Origin: Burkholderia multivorans ATCC BAA-247
Lineage (GTDB): Bacteria; Pseudomonadota; Gammaproteobacteria; Burkholderiales; Burkholderiaceae
Direction of reading: 5' to 3'
NCBI RefSeq assembly: GCF_000959525.1
Contig: NZ_CP009831.1
Span: forward strand, 124,001-188,000
DNA length: 64,000 nt
In this document: positions 9,238 through 18,137 of the stretch, piece after piece
Numbering within the stretch: the stretch's first letter is position 1
Layout: each line of letters begins with the position of its first letter
Notes under the pieces: model-generated
Databases searched by the model: none
Told to the model about the DNA's origin: nothing
Seen by the model: only the letters and a program-made list of their open reading frames with translations
Translations under genes and position numbers: made by a program

Positions 9238-10023
9238 TTACTGCTTTGCGCCGTAGATGTCGAAGTCGAAGTATTTCGCGGCGATCTTCTGGTAGGTGCC
9301 GTTCGCGCGAATCGCCGCGATCGCGTCGTTCAGCCGCGACTTGAGCGCCGCATCGCCCTTGCGCAGCCCCATCGCGACGCCGAAGCCCGTGATCCGCGAG
9401 TCGGTGATGTCGTCGCCGGCGAACGCGAAGTGCTTGCCGCGCTCGGTCTTCAGAAACGAATAGCCGGCCTGCGTCTTGTCCTGGAACGTCGCGTCGAGGC
9501 GACCGTTCACGAGATCCTGATACACCTGGTCCTGGTTCTGGTACGTGACGATCGTCACGCCCTTCGGCGCCCATTCGGCCTTCGCGTACATGTCCTGCGT
9601 CGTGCCCTGGATGATCCCGACGCGCTTGCCCGCGAGCGACGCAGCCGTCGACTGCAGCTTCGAGCCGGCCGGCGCGACGAGCGCGGCCGGCGACGCGTAG
9701 AGCTTGTTCGAGAAGTCGATCTGCTTCAGCCGTTCGTCGGTTGCCGTCATCGCCGACATGATCACGTCGAACTTGCGCGCGCGCAGCGCCGGAATCATCC
9801 CGTCGAAGTTCTGCTCGACCCATACGCATTTCGCATGCAGCTGCGCGCAGATCGCGTCGCGCAGGTCGATGTCGAAGCCGGTCAGCGAGCCGTCCGGCTG
9901 TTTCGCCTCGAACGGCGGATACGTCGGGTCGATGCCCCAGCGGATCGTCGACGTGTCCTGCGCGAACGACACGAGCGGCGCGCAGGCGAGTGCGGTGGCG
10001 AGAAGCTTGGCAATCCGGTGCAT
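9238..10023 (-). CDS. ABC transporter periplasmic amino-acid-type binding protein
   Basis: A 261-residue family 3 solute-binding protein with a signal peptide ending near V-S-F-A-Q, and the family signatures G-I-D-P-T-Y-P-P-F-E, G-F-D-I-D-L and F-D-V-I-M-S-A-M-T. It resembles lysine/arginine/ornithine and histidine binding proteins. No permease or ATPase gene is beside it, so it either works with a transporter elsewhere or has a different partner. First gene of a two-gene unit with the PhyH oxygenase; a LysR regulator is divergent. Confidence 0.9.
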   Translation of the reverse strand: MHRIAKLLATALACAPLVSFAQDTSTIRWGIDPTYPPFEAKQPDGSLTGFDIDLRDAICAQLHAKCVWVEQNFDGMIPALRARKFDVIMSAMTATDERLKQIDFSNKLYASPAALVAPAGSKLQSTAASLAGKRVGIIQGTTQDMYAKAEWAPKGVTIVTYQNQDQVYQDLVNGRLDATFQDKTQAGYSFLKTERGKHFAFAGDDITDSRITGFGVAMGLRKGDAALKSRLNDAIAAIRANGTYQKIAAKYFDFDIYGAKQ

Positions 10024-10473
10024 GGCAGATCCTTTGGGTCTCGACGCGGCGCGCAGGCGCGCGACGTCCGGTGGATACGCCGCGCCGGATGCCGGCGCGG
10101 TGCGCGAAACAGGGACTTCGATGACGTGCGGCGCAGTCTAGACCGCCGATTTTCGGTGCGCAAGACGGGAGCGACACGCCTGCACGCGGCTCTATGCGAC
10201 GAGCGTTCGGTCGCGTGCGGGAAGTCGGATCGATTGGGGTTTGTTATCCGAACTTAGGTGGGACTTAGTCGAACTTTCCATGTTTACCCTGCCCGCTGTT
10301 CGACAGCGCCCTCGTCGGTTTTTTTCGGCTGCCGGCTTGCGACAGATGTCTATACCGCCCGCGAGCAATCGCGCCCGCTCCGGCGAAACCGCGATTGCCG
10401 GGCGTGGCGGCGCATGTTAAAAGTCGTCCCCCGCATTCGGAAACGCAATGCTCGCCCCATCAGAAGTGCAGAA
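10024..10473. promoter_or_regulatory. Divergent regulatory region between binding-protein and lysR genes
   Basis: 450 bp holding the promoters of two divergent genes. The A/T-richer core at about 10235-10280 has direct repeats: GAACTT at 10250-10255 and 10271-10276 (21-bp period), and ACTTAG at 10252-10257 and 10263-10268 (11-bp period, one helical turn). These are candidate LysR contacts. No gene is seen in the rest. Confidence 0.4.
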
Positions 10474-11334
10474 ATGAATAGACCTTTGTTCGACCTCGAC
10501 CTGCTTCGCGCGCTCGTGATGGTCGCCGATTGCGGCAGCTTTACGGCCGCGTCCGCGCGGCTGCACTCGACGCAGTCGACGGTGAGCCAGAAGGTGCGGC
10601 GACTCGAGGAAATCGCGGGGCATCGCCTGCTCGATCGCGGCACGCGCGACGTGCGGCCGACCGATGCGGGCGTGACCGTGCTCAGCTATGCGCGGCGGAT
10701 GCTCGCGCTGAACGACGAGATGCTCGAAGTGCTGGCCGGTGCGACGGTGGCGCTCACCATCCGGCTCGGCGTGCCGGACGATTTCGCGGCGGGCCGCACG
10801 ACGCACGCGCTCGCCGCGTTCAAGCGCGCCCATCCGCAAGTGAAACTCGAAGTGACGTGCGGGCTGAGCCGCGACGTCAGCGCCGCGTACGATCGCGGCG
10901 AACTCGATCTCGTGCTGATCAAGCAGCGGCGCGACAGCCGCGAAGCGGTCGCGCGCTGGCCCGAGAAACTGCGCTGGATCGACAGCGCGAAGCATCCGTC
11001 GATCGATCTCGACCCGCTGCCGATCGTCGCGTTTCCGCCGCGCGGGCTCTATCGCGACGACATGATCCAGGCGATCGAGGCACGCGGCCGCCGCTGGCGC
11101 ATCGCGTTCACGACGTCGAGCCTGAGCGGCATTCAGGCGGCCGTCGCCGACGGGCTCGGGATCAGCGTGCTGCCCGCGCGCGCGGTGACGGCCGAGCACA
11201 TCGTGCTGACCGCGACGCAAGGCTTCGCGCCGATCGAGAACATGGACGTCGCGATCCTGCATCGGCCGACCGCCGATCCGATGGTGCGCGAGCTGACGAA
11301 GACGCTCGCGGACATGCTCGAACACGAGCAGTAA
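10474..11334 (+). CDS. LysR-family transcriptional regulator
   Basis: A 286-residue LysR regulator beginning M-N-R-P-L-F-D-L-D-L-L-R-A-L. The helix-turn-helix is at about 18-45 (F-T-A-A-S-A-R-L-H-S-T-Q-S-T-V-S-Q-K). The effector domain follows from about 90 and is somewhat short. An earlier in-frame start at 10258 would cross the A/T-rich promoter region and is rejected. Divergence from the binding-protein/PhyH unit makes that unit its probable target; it converges on the amidohydrolase genes. Confidence 0.88.
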   Translation: MNRPLFDLDLLRALVMVADCGSFTAASARLHSTQSTVSQKVRRLEEIAGHRLLDRGTRDVRPTDAGVTVLSYARRMLALNDEMLEVLAGATVALTIRLGVPDDFAAGRTTHALAAFKRAHPQVKLEVTCGLSRDVSAAYDRGELDLVLIKQRRDSREAVARWPEKLRWIDSAKHPSIDLDPLPIVAFPPRGLYRDDMIQAIEARGRRWRIAFTTSSLSGIQAAVADGLGISVLPARAVTAEHIVLTATQGFAPIENMDVAILHRPTADPMVRELTKTLADMLEHEQ

Positions 11335-11407
11335 GCCGCGTGCCGCAAAGCGGCATGCGAGGCGGTGTGCGGCCACGCACGCGCCGCCGCGCACCGCCGT
11401 GCGCAGG

Positions 11408-12592
11408 TCAGACCAGCGCGCCGTTTCGCGCGACGATCTTCCCCGACGACACGACGAGCCGCCGCACCGGCCGTGCGACCACGGCCTCCGCGAGCGTCAT
11501 TGCATCGACGAGCACGACGTCGGCGCGCGCGCCGGGCTGCAGCCCGTAAGCGTCGAAGCCGCAGCCGCGTGCGGCACCGTGCGTCACGCATTCGAGCGCG
11601 ACTTCGAGCGCGTCGTCGCGGCGGAAGTCGTTGCGCATCGCGATCAGCATCGCGCGCTCGAGCATGTCGGGCGATCCGTACGGCGTCCACGTGTCGCGCA
11701 CGCCGTCGTTGCCGCCGATGACGGTCACGCCGGCCGCGCGGCACGCGAGGACCGACGGCACCGGCACCGCGGCCGGCGCCGTCGTGACGACGGCGACGCC
11801 GAGCTCGGCCATCCGCGCGAGCAGCGCGTCGCGCTCGCGTTCCGCGAGGTCGCCGAGACAGAACGCGTGGCTGATCGTCACCTTGCGCTGCATGCCGAGC
11901 GCGGCCGTGCGCTGCAGGATCAGGTCGAGCGAATACGCGCCCATCGAGCCGCGCTCGTGCAGGTGAATGTCGAGGCCGCGGCCGTAGCGTTCCGCGATCG
12001 CGAACAGCACGTCGACCGCTTTCACCGGGTCGCCTTCGATTGCGCACGGATCGAGGCCGCCGAGCAGATCGGCGCCCGCCGCGAGCGCGTCGGCGAGCAG
12101 CGCGTCGGTACCGGGCCGCTTCAGCACGCCCGACTGCGGAAACGCGACGATCTGGATCTCGACCTGGCCGCGCAACGTCTCGCGCGTATCGAGCACGCGA
12201 TGCAGATGACGCAGCCCCGCGTCGGTATCGACGTCGACGTGCGTGCGAATCCGCGTCGTGCCGGCCGCGAGAAACGCACGCGCGAGCGCGAGCGATGCCG
12301 CGCCGGCATCGTGACCGCTCGTCGCGCGATAGTGCCGCTCGTTCTCGATGCGATCGACGAGGCGCGGACCGACCGCGTTGCGATACCACGGCATGCCCCA
12401 ATGCGTCTTGTCGAGATGCGTGTGGCCTTCGACGAGGCCCGGCAGCGCGATCGCGCCGGCGCCCTCCTCGATCGCGCAGCCGGGCGGCGCATCGAGCGAC
12501 GGACCCGTGCGCACGACGCGGTCGCCTTCGATGAGGATGTCGAGCGCGTCGTCGGCGCCCGTGCGGACATTGCGGATCAGCAAGAAGGTCAT
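11408..12592 (-). CDS. Cytosine-deaminase-like amidohydrolase (copy 2 of tandem pair)
   Basis: A 394-residue metal-dependent amidohydrolase. Metal and catalytic residues are in G-H-T-H-L-D-K-T (HxH), R-T-H-V-D-V-D, H-L-H-E, I-S-H-A-F and G-N-D-G-V-R-D. This pattern is shared with cytosine/isocytosine deaminases and related N-C hydrolases such as AtzC-like enzymes, so the substrate is probably a pyrimidine, triazine or other cyclic amide. It follows its paralogue by 91 bp on the same strand. Annotating it as a true CodA would go beyond the evidence. Confidence 0.84.
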   Translation of the reverse strand: MTFLLIRNVRTGADDALDILIEGDRVVRTGPSLDAPPGCAIEEGAGAIALPGLVEGHTHLDKTHWGMPWYRNAVGPRLVDRIENERHYRATSGHDAGAASLALARAFLAAGTTRIRTHVDVDTDAGLRHLHRVLDTRETLRGQVEIQIVAFPQSGVLKRPGTDALLADALAAGADLLGGLDPCAIEGDPVKAVDVLFAIAERYGRGLDIHLHERGSMGAYSLDLILQRTAALGMQRKVTISHAFCLGDLAERERDALLARMAELGVAVVTTAPAAVPVPSVLACRAAGVTVIGGNDGVRDTWTPYGSPDMLERAMLIAMRNDFRRDDALEVALECVTHGAARGCGFDAYGLQPGARADVVLVDAMTLAEAVVARPVRRLVVSSGKIVARNGALV

Positions 12593-12683
12593 GTCGATCT
12601 CGTGCGGTCAGTGTGAAGTCGAGCGCCGTGCGAGCGGGCGCAATGCAAGCTGACGGCGCGCGATGGGCGCCCGGTCCGCATCA

Positions 12684-13883
12684 TCATCGCGCGAAATCGA
12701 GCGCGGGCGCGTACGGCGCGCCGCGGTCGCTTTCGCCGCGACGCACGACCCAGCGCTCGGCGGGCACGCCGGCGACGGCGGCCGCCGCGTTCGGCGCGCG
12801 CACCGCGACGAAGGTCGCGTCGCAGCCGACCGCGAGCCCGTAGCGTGCTCGGCCAATGGCGCGTGCGCCCGCGTGCGTCGCCATGTCGAGCGCGACGCGC
12901 AGCGCGTCGTCGGTGTAGAAGCCCGACCGATAGCCGATCAGCATCGCGCGCTGCAGCATGTCGCCGTTGCCGTACGGCCACCACGCGTCGCGAATGTTGT
13001 CGTTGCCGGCGAACACGTGCACGCCCGCGTCGCGCAACGCCAGCACCGGCGGAAACGCGCAGTCGCCCGGCGCGTTCGTCATGATCGACACGCCGGCGTC
13101 GGCCAGCGCGGCCGCGGTGCGCGCGACGACGTCGGCGCCGACCTGGCCGAGCGCATACGCGTGGCTCACGTTCACGCGCCCGCCGAGGCCCGCCGCACGC
13201 GTGCGCGCCGCGATCCGCAACAGTTGTGCGATACCGGTGTCGCCCGGCTCGTGCAGATGAATGTCGATCTTCACGCCGCGCTTCTCGGCGATGCGGAACA
13301 CGATGTCGAGCTGGCCGTCCGCATCGCCGTCGAGCGTCGTCGGATCGATGCCGCCGACGACGTCCGCGCCTTCGCGCACGGCCGCGTCGAGCATCTCCGC
13401 CGTGCCCGCGCACGACACGACGCCGGCCTGCGGAAACGCGACGAGCTCGATGTCGACGATGCCGCGCCACCGTTCGCGCGCGGCCATCACCGCGTGCAGG
13501 TTCGCGAGGCCCGTCGTCGCGTCGACGTCGACATGGCTGCGCATCGCGACCGTGCCGAATGCGGCGGCCTGCGCGATCAGCGCATGCGCGCGCTCGGCGA
13601 TCGGCGGCGCGGCCGCGAGCTGACGCTTCTCGACCGCGAGCCGCTCGCGCAGCGAGTCGACCGGTTCGTGCGGCACCCAGCGGTCGCCGACGAAGCTTTT
13701 GTCCAGATGAATGTGGCCGTCGACGAAGCCGGGCAATACGACGCGGCCGTCGAGATCGATCGTTTCCGTGCCGGGCGCGGCGCCGCAGTCGCGGCCGATC
13801 GCAGCAAAACGGCCGTCGCGCACGAGCAGTTCGAGGGGCTGGCCGTCGGCGTCGACGGCATGGGTGAAGAGGCGGTCGGTCAT
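12684..13883 (-). CDS. Cytosine-deaminase-like amidohydrolase (copy 1 of tandem pair)
   Basis: A 399-residue paralogue of the next gene in the operon. The same landmarks are present (G-H-I-H-L-D-K-S, R-S-H-V-D-V-D, H-L-H-E-P, V-S-H-A-Y, G-N-D-N-I-R-D) and it aligns along its whole length. It differs in the N-terminal 90 residues and around the substrate loop after HLDK, which suggests a different substrate or sequential hydrolyses of one compound. It is probably the first gene of a two-gene operon. Confidence 0.84.
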   Translation of the reverse strand: MTDRLFTHAVDADGQPLELLVRDGRFAAIGRDCGAAPGTETIDLDGRVVLPGFVDGHIHLDKSFVGDRWVPHEPVDSLRERLAVEKRQLAAAPPIAERAHALIAQAAAFGTVAMRSHVDVDATTGLANLHAVMAARERWRGIVDIELVAFPQAGVVSCAGTAEMLDAAVREGADVVGGIDPTTLDGDADGQLDIVFRIAEKRGVKIDIHLHEPGDTGIAQLLRIAARTRAAGLGGRVNVSHAYALGQVGADVVARTAAALADAGVSIMTNAPGDCAFPPVLALRDAGVHVFAGNDNIRDAWWPYGNGDMLQRAMLIGYRSGFYTDDALRVALDMATHAGARAIGRARYGLAVGCDATFVAVRAPNAAAAVAGVPAERWVVRRGESDRGAPYAPALDFAR

Positions 13884-14224
13884 CGTTCGTGATAGGGCGA
13901 AGGTCGCGGCGCGACGCCGGGGCGAACGGCAAACGTCGGACGGTGCGGCGCGACCGTGGATGGGGTGCGGCCACGATAGCGGACCGCGCGGCGCGAGGCC
14001 AATTAAATGTCACGATGCCGCGCATTCGATTTCGCGATGCATGCGCGAGGGCCGCGCATACGGCCGGCGCGGCCCGCAGCCCGCGCGTGGAGCGACGCCG
14101 CAACAGACTTTACACGTTGTTACCCGGCCGCACCGGACGCGCATCGGGCCATTCCTTATACTCACGCCCAGTTCGCCTCCGTCCCGGAATCCGTCGGCGA
14201 ACACGTGCCGATTCAGGAAACCCC
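13884..14224. other. Divergent intergenic region
   Basis: 341 bp separating the amidohydrolase operon from the lipoprotein gene. A TATACT at 14157-14162 could be the -10 of the lipoprotein promoter, 63 bp before its ATG, but no matching -35 is obvious. No gene is supported. Confidence 0.45.
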
Positions 14225-14872
14225 ATGATGCGCCTGCCTTCCAAGAAGACCGTCCTGTTTGCGTCGCTCGTCGCCGTCGCGGCGCTTCCGCTGACCGCGT
14301 GCGTCGCGCCCGGCTACGGTCCGTACGGCGCGCAGCCCGGCTACCCGCAGCAGCAATATGCGACGCCCGGCTATGCGCAGCCCGCTTACACGCAACCGGG
14401 CTACGTGCAGCCCGCGTATCCGAACCAGCCGTACGACTCGCAGCAGCAGTACGGGTCGCAGCCGTACGGCAATCAGTACGGGAATCAGTATGGGAACCAG
14501 TATGGCGGCCAGTACCAGAACGCCTACGGCACCCAGTACGGGACCGTTGCGAACATCCGTCCGATCAACAGCGCGGTCGGCCCGTCCGGCGTCGCGGGCA
14601 CCGTGGTCGGCGCACTGATCGGCGGCGTGCTCGGCAATCAGATCGGCCGCGGTCACGGCCGCGATGCGGCCACCGTGATCGGCGCGCTCGGCGGCGCCGT
14701 TGCGGGCAATCAGATCGGTCAGCAGATGGGCGCGCAGCAGGCGCCGAGCGGCTATCGGATCGACGTGCAGGTCAGCGACGGTTCGATGCGCTCGTTCGAC
14801 GTACAGTCGCCGGGCGACCTGCGCCCCGGCGATCGCGTACAGATCAACGGCAGCCAGCTGTCGCGCTACTGA
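14225..14872 (+). CDS. Glycine-zipper outer-membrane lipoprotein
   Basis: A 215-residue lipoprotein with the lipobox L-P-L-T-A-C near residue 26. After it come a Tyr/Gln/Gly/Pro-rich repetitive stretch (about 30-108, units such as P-G-Y-x-Q-P and Y-G-N-Q) and a glycine-zipper 2TM domain (about 125-170, with G-G-V-L-G-N-Q-I-G and G-G-A-V-A-G-N-Q-I-G). A small C-terminal beta region ends it. Glycine-zipper proteins such as SlyB/RcpX types are envelope-associated; the exact role is unknown. The repetitive spacer probably crosses the peptidoglycan. Confidence 0.85.
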   Translation: MMRLPSKKTVLFASLVAVAALPLTACVAPGYGPYGAQPGYPQQQYATPGYAQPAYTQPGYVQPAYPNQPYDSQQQYGSQPYGNQYGNQYGNQYGGQYQNAYGTQYGTVANIRPINSAVGPSGVAGTVVGALIGGVLGNQIGRGHGRDAATVIGALGGAVAGNQIGQQMGAQQAPSGYRIDVQVSDGSMRSFDVQSPGDLRPGDRVQINGSQLSRY

Positions 14873-15245
14873 TGTCCGGTCCGCGCGCGACCGGTTTGCC
14901 GATCGGTTGCGCGCGCAACGACGATTCTTCACGGACGTGCCGCAACCCGGCACGGTCGCTTGCGCGCTTCGTGGGCACCGGTCGCCGTCGAGGCGAGCGA
15001 CATGCAGCACGCAACACGCATAAGCAGCCTTTCACATCGGCATCGTTCACGCCACGCATCGCCGAACCATGGCGCGCGCCGCGCCGGCGTACGAACCGCC
15101 CTCCCGCACCGTCTCCATCGTCAAGCTGCATCCAGATCGCGCAACGTCTCAGCATGCGCGTGCGTTTTCGCTTAGCATCGACGTTCGCTGCCGCCTATCG
15201 GGCAGCGCCTCCCGACATTCGAAGCGCTTGCGCGCATACCGACCG
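14873..15245. other. Intergenic region with a hairpin after the lipoprotein gene
   Basis: 373 bp. An 11-bp stem with one mismatch (14883-14893 with 14904-14914) lies just after the lipoprotein stop, but has no T-run. Longer frames continuing into the GNAT gene are arginine/serine-rich and unconvincing. Confidence 0.4.
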
Positions 15246-15752
15246 ATGATCACGATCCGCCTGCTCGACGCCGCCGACGCGGCCCCGTTCCAGTCGCTGC
15301 GCCTTGCCGCGATCCGCACGTCGCCGACATCCTTCCTGCCGACCGAAGACGAAGTCGCGGCCGTGCCGGTCGAAACCTTCGCGGCGCAGATCACGCCGAC
15401 GCACACGCAAGCCGTGTTCGGCGCGTTCGACGGCGAGACGCTGATCGGCAGCACGGGCGTGCGACGCGACGCGTACGCGAAGGTCGCGCACAAGGCGACG
15501 ATCTGGGGCGTGTATGTCGACGCCGCGTATCGCGGCCGCGGCATCGCGCAGTCGTTGCTCGAACACGCGATCGCGCATGCCGAACACGCGTGGCAGTGCG
15601 CGCAACTGATGCTGTGCGTGAATGAATTCAACGCGACCGCGGAACGGCTCTATGCGTCGCTCGGTTTCGAGCGGTTCGGCACCGAGCCGCGCTCGCTGTG
15701 CGTCGACGGTCGGTTCTACGACGAGCACCACATGGTGAAGCGGCTCGCATGA
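15246..15752 (+). CDS. GNAT-family N-acetyltransferase
   Basis: A 168-residue GNAT acetyltransferase. The acetyl-CoA-binding motif A is V-Y-V-D-A-A-Y-R-G-R-G-I-A-Q-S-L (about residues 92-107), followed by the typical N-x-x-A-x-x-L-Y-A-S-L-G-F-E motif B. The substrate is unknown. The start M-I-T-I-R-L-L is the natural start of this fold. Confidence 0.87.
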   Translation: MITIRLLDAADAAPFQSLRLAAIRTSPTSFLPTEDEVAAVPVETFAAQITPTHTQAVFGAFDGETLIGSTGVRRDAYAKVAHKATIWGVYVDAAYRGRGIAQSLLEHAIAHAEHAWQCAQLMLCVNEFNATAERLYASLGFERFGTEPRSLCVDGRFYDEHHMVKRLA

Positions 15753-15758
15753 TCGGCC

Positions 15759-15793
15759 AAGCGGCGCGCAGCGCGAGATCGCGCGCGCCGCTT
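15759..15793. terminator. Bidirectional hairpin between convergent genes
   Basis: A perfect 11-bp inverted repeat (AAGCGGCGCGC and its complement) with a 13-base loop, between the GNAT stop and the polygalacturonase stop. A/A and T/T ends and location fit a shared terminator, although the T-run is short. Confidence 0.55.
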
Positions 15794-15806
15794 CTTGCTG
15801 CCACGA

Positions 15807-17804
15807 TCAACGCGAATCGGTAATCGTCGTGTTGACCGTCTGCCCGGCAATCACGACGTTGCGCAGCGTCATCCCGTTCACGTTGAACGCATAGATCGGG
15901 CCCGGCGACGTGACGGTCGGCGTGCCCGATGCGACCGGCGTGCCGAAATCGCAGTTGCTGATCGTTACGCCGGCGATCGGCTGCACGGTCGGGGCGGGCG
16001 GCGCGCCGTTGTAGTCGAACGCGACCGGCCCCTGCGCGACGATCGCCTGAAAGCACGATGCGGTCACGCCGTTCAGCGTCACGTTGCGCGCGGTCACGTC
16101 GGCGATCGTCACGTTCTGCACGACCGGCGCCCGCGTGCGCACCGCGTCGTTCGCCGGTTGATAGTCGCAGTCGAACGTGACGATCCCGCCTTGCGCGGCC
16201 GACGGATTGCCGGCGGCCGGCGTCACGACGCCGAGCGGCACGCTCGCATTGATCGGGCTGCCCGCGAGCAGCGCGCTGCCGTAGCCGCCGCCCTTCAGCG
16301 TGACGCCGTTCGGCAGCGACACGCCCTTCACGTGAAAGTCCTTCACGTAGCCGCCGCGATTCATGTTCGTCTTCACGCGAATCGCGATGTTCAGCGGATT
16401 CGTCTGCCAGTTCGCGTTCAGCATCGACAGGTTCGTCGCGTAGATCTGCTCGACGCCGCCGCCCATCTCGCTGCCGAGCGTGATCCCGCCGTGGCCGCTG
16501 TTCATCGTGCAGTTGCGCACCAGATGCCGCTTCGCCGGCCCGTACTCGGTGTCGCGGTTCTTGCCGGACTTGATCGCGATGCAGTCGTCGCCGGTGTTGA
16601 ACGTGCAGTCCTCGCAGAGCACGTCGGTGCATGCGTCGGGATCGAAGCCGTCGTTGTTCGGGCCGATGCTGTTGGTCGTCACGCCGCGGATCACGACGTT
16701 GCGGCACGCGGTCGGATGGTGCTGCCAGAACGGCGTGTTCTGCGTCTGGTAGTTCTCCATCAGCACGTTCGTGCAGCCGATGAATTCGACCATGCACGGC
16801 CGCAGATAATGACCGAGCCCGAAGATGCGCTTGTCGACCGGCACGCCGGCTTCCGAGAGCGCGGGCAGATAGTTCTGGTCCTGCTGCCACGGCGTGACGG
16901 GCGACGTCAGCATCGCGTACAGCGCATCGGGGATGCCGGGCGCGACGATGCGCAGATCGACGTTGTTCGGATTCGCATACGCCTGGCTCGGCACCGACGC
17001 CGCCGCGCCATACGCGCCCGAGGAGCCCTTGTACGTCCACCAGCACACGCTGCCGTTGCCGCTGCCGGCAAACGGCGTCATGGCCTGCCCGTTCAGCACC
17101 GACGTCGGCCCTTCGCCGGTCAGCGCGATGTTCACCGCGTTGCGCGCGTACACGGGCGCGCCGTAGTTCAGGCAGTCGTTAGCCTGCCAGCGGCTGTAGT
17201 ACAGCCGGCCGTTCGCGCCGCAGTCGACGGGGCCGTCCTTCGCGTAGTCGGCCGGGTTCGGGCTGAAATAGATCGTGCAGTTCGCGCTCAGATGGAAGTT
17301 CACGTTGCTCTGCAGCACGATCGGGCCCGCGCAATACCAGTTGCCGGGCGGCACGACGACGCGGCCGCCGCCTTCGCGCACGCACGCGTCGATCGCGGCG
17401 AGAAACGCCGGACGCGAGTCGAACGCGCCGGGCGCCGTCGTCCGGTCGGCACCGGGGCTCACCGGCGATTTCGCGGCGTTCGTGTACGGCGACGTTTGCG
17501 GGACCGTCGTGCACGGACGCGCGCCGTAATGCGTGACGTCGAAGTCGCGCGCGCGGAACGCAAGCCGCGACACGTGCGCGAGCGACGCGGCGATCCGCGC
17601 GGCCGCGCCGTGCTCGCCCCAGATCAGGTCGACCGCGGACGACGCGGGCAGGTTGCCCGCCCAGGCGCGCGTGGCCGCGAGCGGGCCGCCGAGCACCGTG
17701 CCCCCGGCCAATGCACCGGTCCAGCCGAGGAAGGCGCGGCGCGACAGCCGCTTCGGCGAGCGCGAACGAACGGACGAAGACGAACGGTGGCGGGCAGCGG
17801 CCAT
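15807..17804 (-). CDS. Tat-exported GH28 polygalacturonase
   Basis: A 665-residue glycoside hydrolase family 28 protein. A twin-arginine leader is visible (S-R-R-A-F-L-G-W then a hydrophobic stretch to A-W-A-G). The four GH28 signatures are in order: N-N-D-G-F-D (about 382), G-D-D-C-I-A-I (about 403), G-H-G-G-I-T-L-G-S (about 437) and R-V-K-T-N (about 476), supplying the catalytic aspartates, His and Arg/Lys. It should hydrolyse alpha-1,4-galacturonan or related pectin. ATG 17804 is chosen because AAGGAGTG precedes it; an ATG at 17852 is possible. It is longer than minimal GH28 enzymes, with extra N-terminal sequence after the leader. Confidence 0.9.
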   Translation of the reverse strand: MAAARHRSSSSVRSRSPKRLSRRAFLGWTGALAGGTVLGGPLAATRAWAGNLPASSAVDLIWGEHGAAARIAASLAHVSRLAFRARDFDVTHYGARPCTTVPQTSPYTNAAKSPVSPGADRTTAPGAFDSRPAFLAAIDACVREGGGRVVVPPGNWYCAGPIVLQSNVNFHLSANCTIYFSPNPADYAKDGPVDCGANGRLYYSRWQANDCLNYGAPVYARNAVNIALTGEGPTSVLNGQAMTPFAGSGNGSVCWWTYKGSSGAYGAAASVPSQAYANPNNVDLRIVAPGIPDALYAMLTSPVTPWQQDQNYLPALSEAGVPVDKRIFGLGHYLRPCMVEFIGCTNVLMENYQTQNTPFWQHHPTACRNVVIRGVTTNSIGPNNDGFDPDACTDVLCEDCTFNTGDDCIAIKSGKNRDTEYGPAKRHLVRNCTMNSGHGGITLGSEMGGGVEQIYATNLSMLNANWQTNPLNIAIRVKTNMNRGGYVKDFHVKGVSLPNGVTLKGGGYGSALLAGSPINASVPLGVVTPAAGNPSAAQGGIVTFDCDYQPANDAVRTRAPVVQNVTIADVTARNVTLNGVTASCFQAIVAQGPVAFDYNGAPPAPTVQPIAGVTISNCDFGTPVASGTPTVTSPGPIYAFNVNGMTLRNVVIAGQTVNTTITDSR

Positions 17805-18137
17805 GGACACTCCTTCAAATCGATAGAGGGCGGGCGCCGCGCCGGGCGGCACGCCGATTATTCATATGTCATCGTACTACTTGGAGCAGTCTAGTCGCGA
17901 ATCGCGCGTTCGATGTATTTGTCGTTTACCCTGCTTGTACTGGGGCTTCTGTCTGACGTGTGCGCCCACTCACATCGGCGACTTCCGCTGTGTCGACATA
18001 CGTTGTCGTATGTTTATGCGCACAAACCATCGCCTGCCGCGCGTGGCGCTTCGTGTCCGCCCCCCGTGATTCCGCCCCTGTTCAGCGGCCCGCCGCGCGC
18101 GCTATCGTGTCTGCTCCTTCACAACCAGGAGCCGCAC
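17805..18137. promoter_or_regulatory. Divergent region between polygalacturonase and aminotransferase genes
   Basis: 333 bp, A/T-richer near the polygalacturonase side (about 17855-17950). The notable element is the inverted repeat at 17996-18013. No further gene is supported. Confidence 0.45.
17996..18013. promoter_or_regulatory. 7-4-7 inverted repeat (ACATACG-TTGT-CGTATGT)
   Basis: A perfect palindrome with a 4-base spacer in the divergent promoter region, about 125 bp before the aminotransferase start and 190 bp before the polygalacturonase start. Size and symmetry fit a dimeric repressor site; the protein is unknown. Confidence 0.5.
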
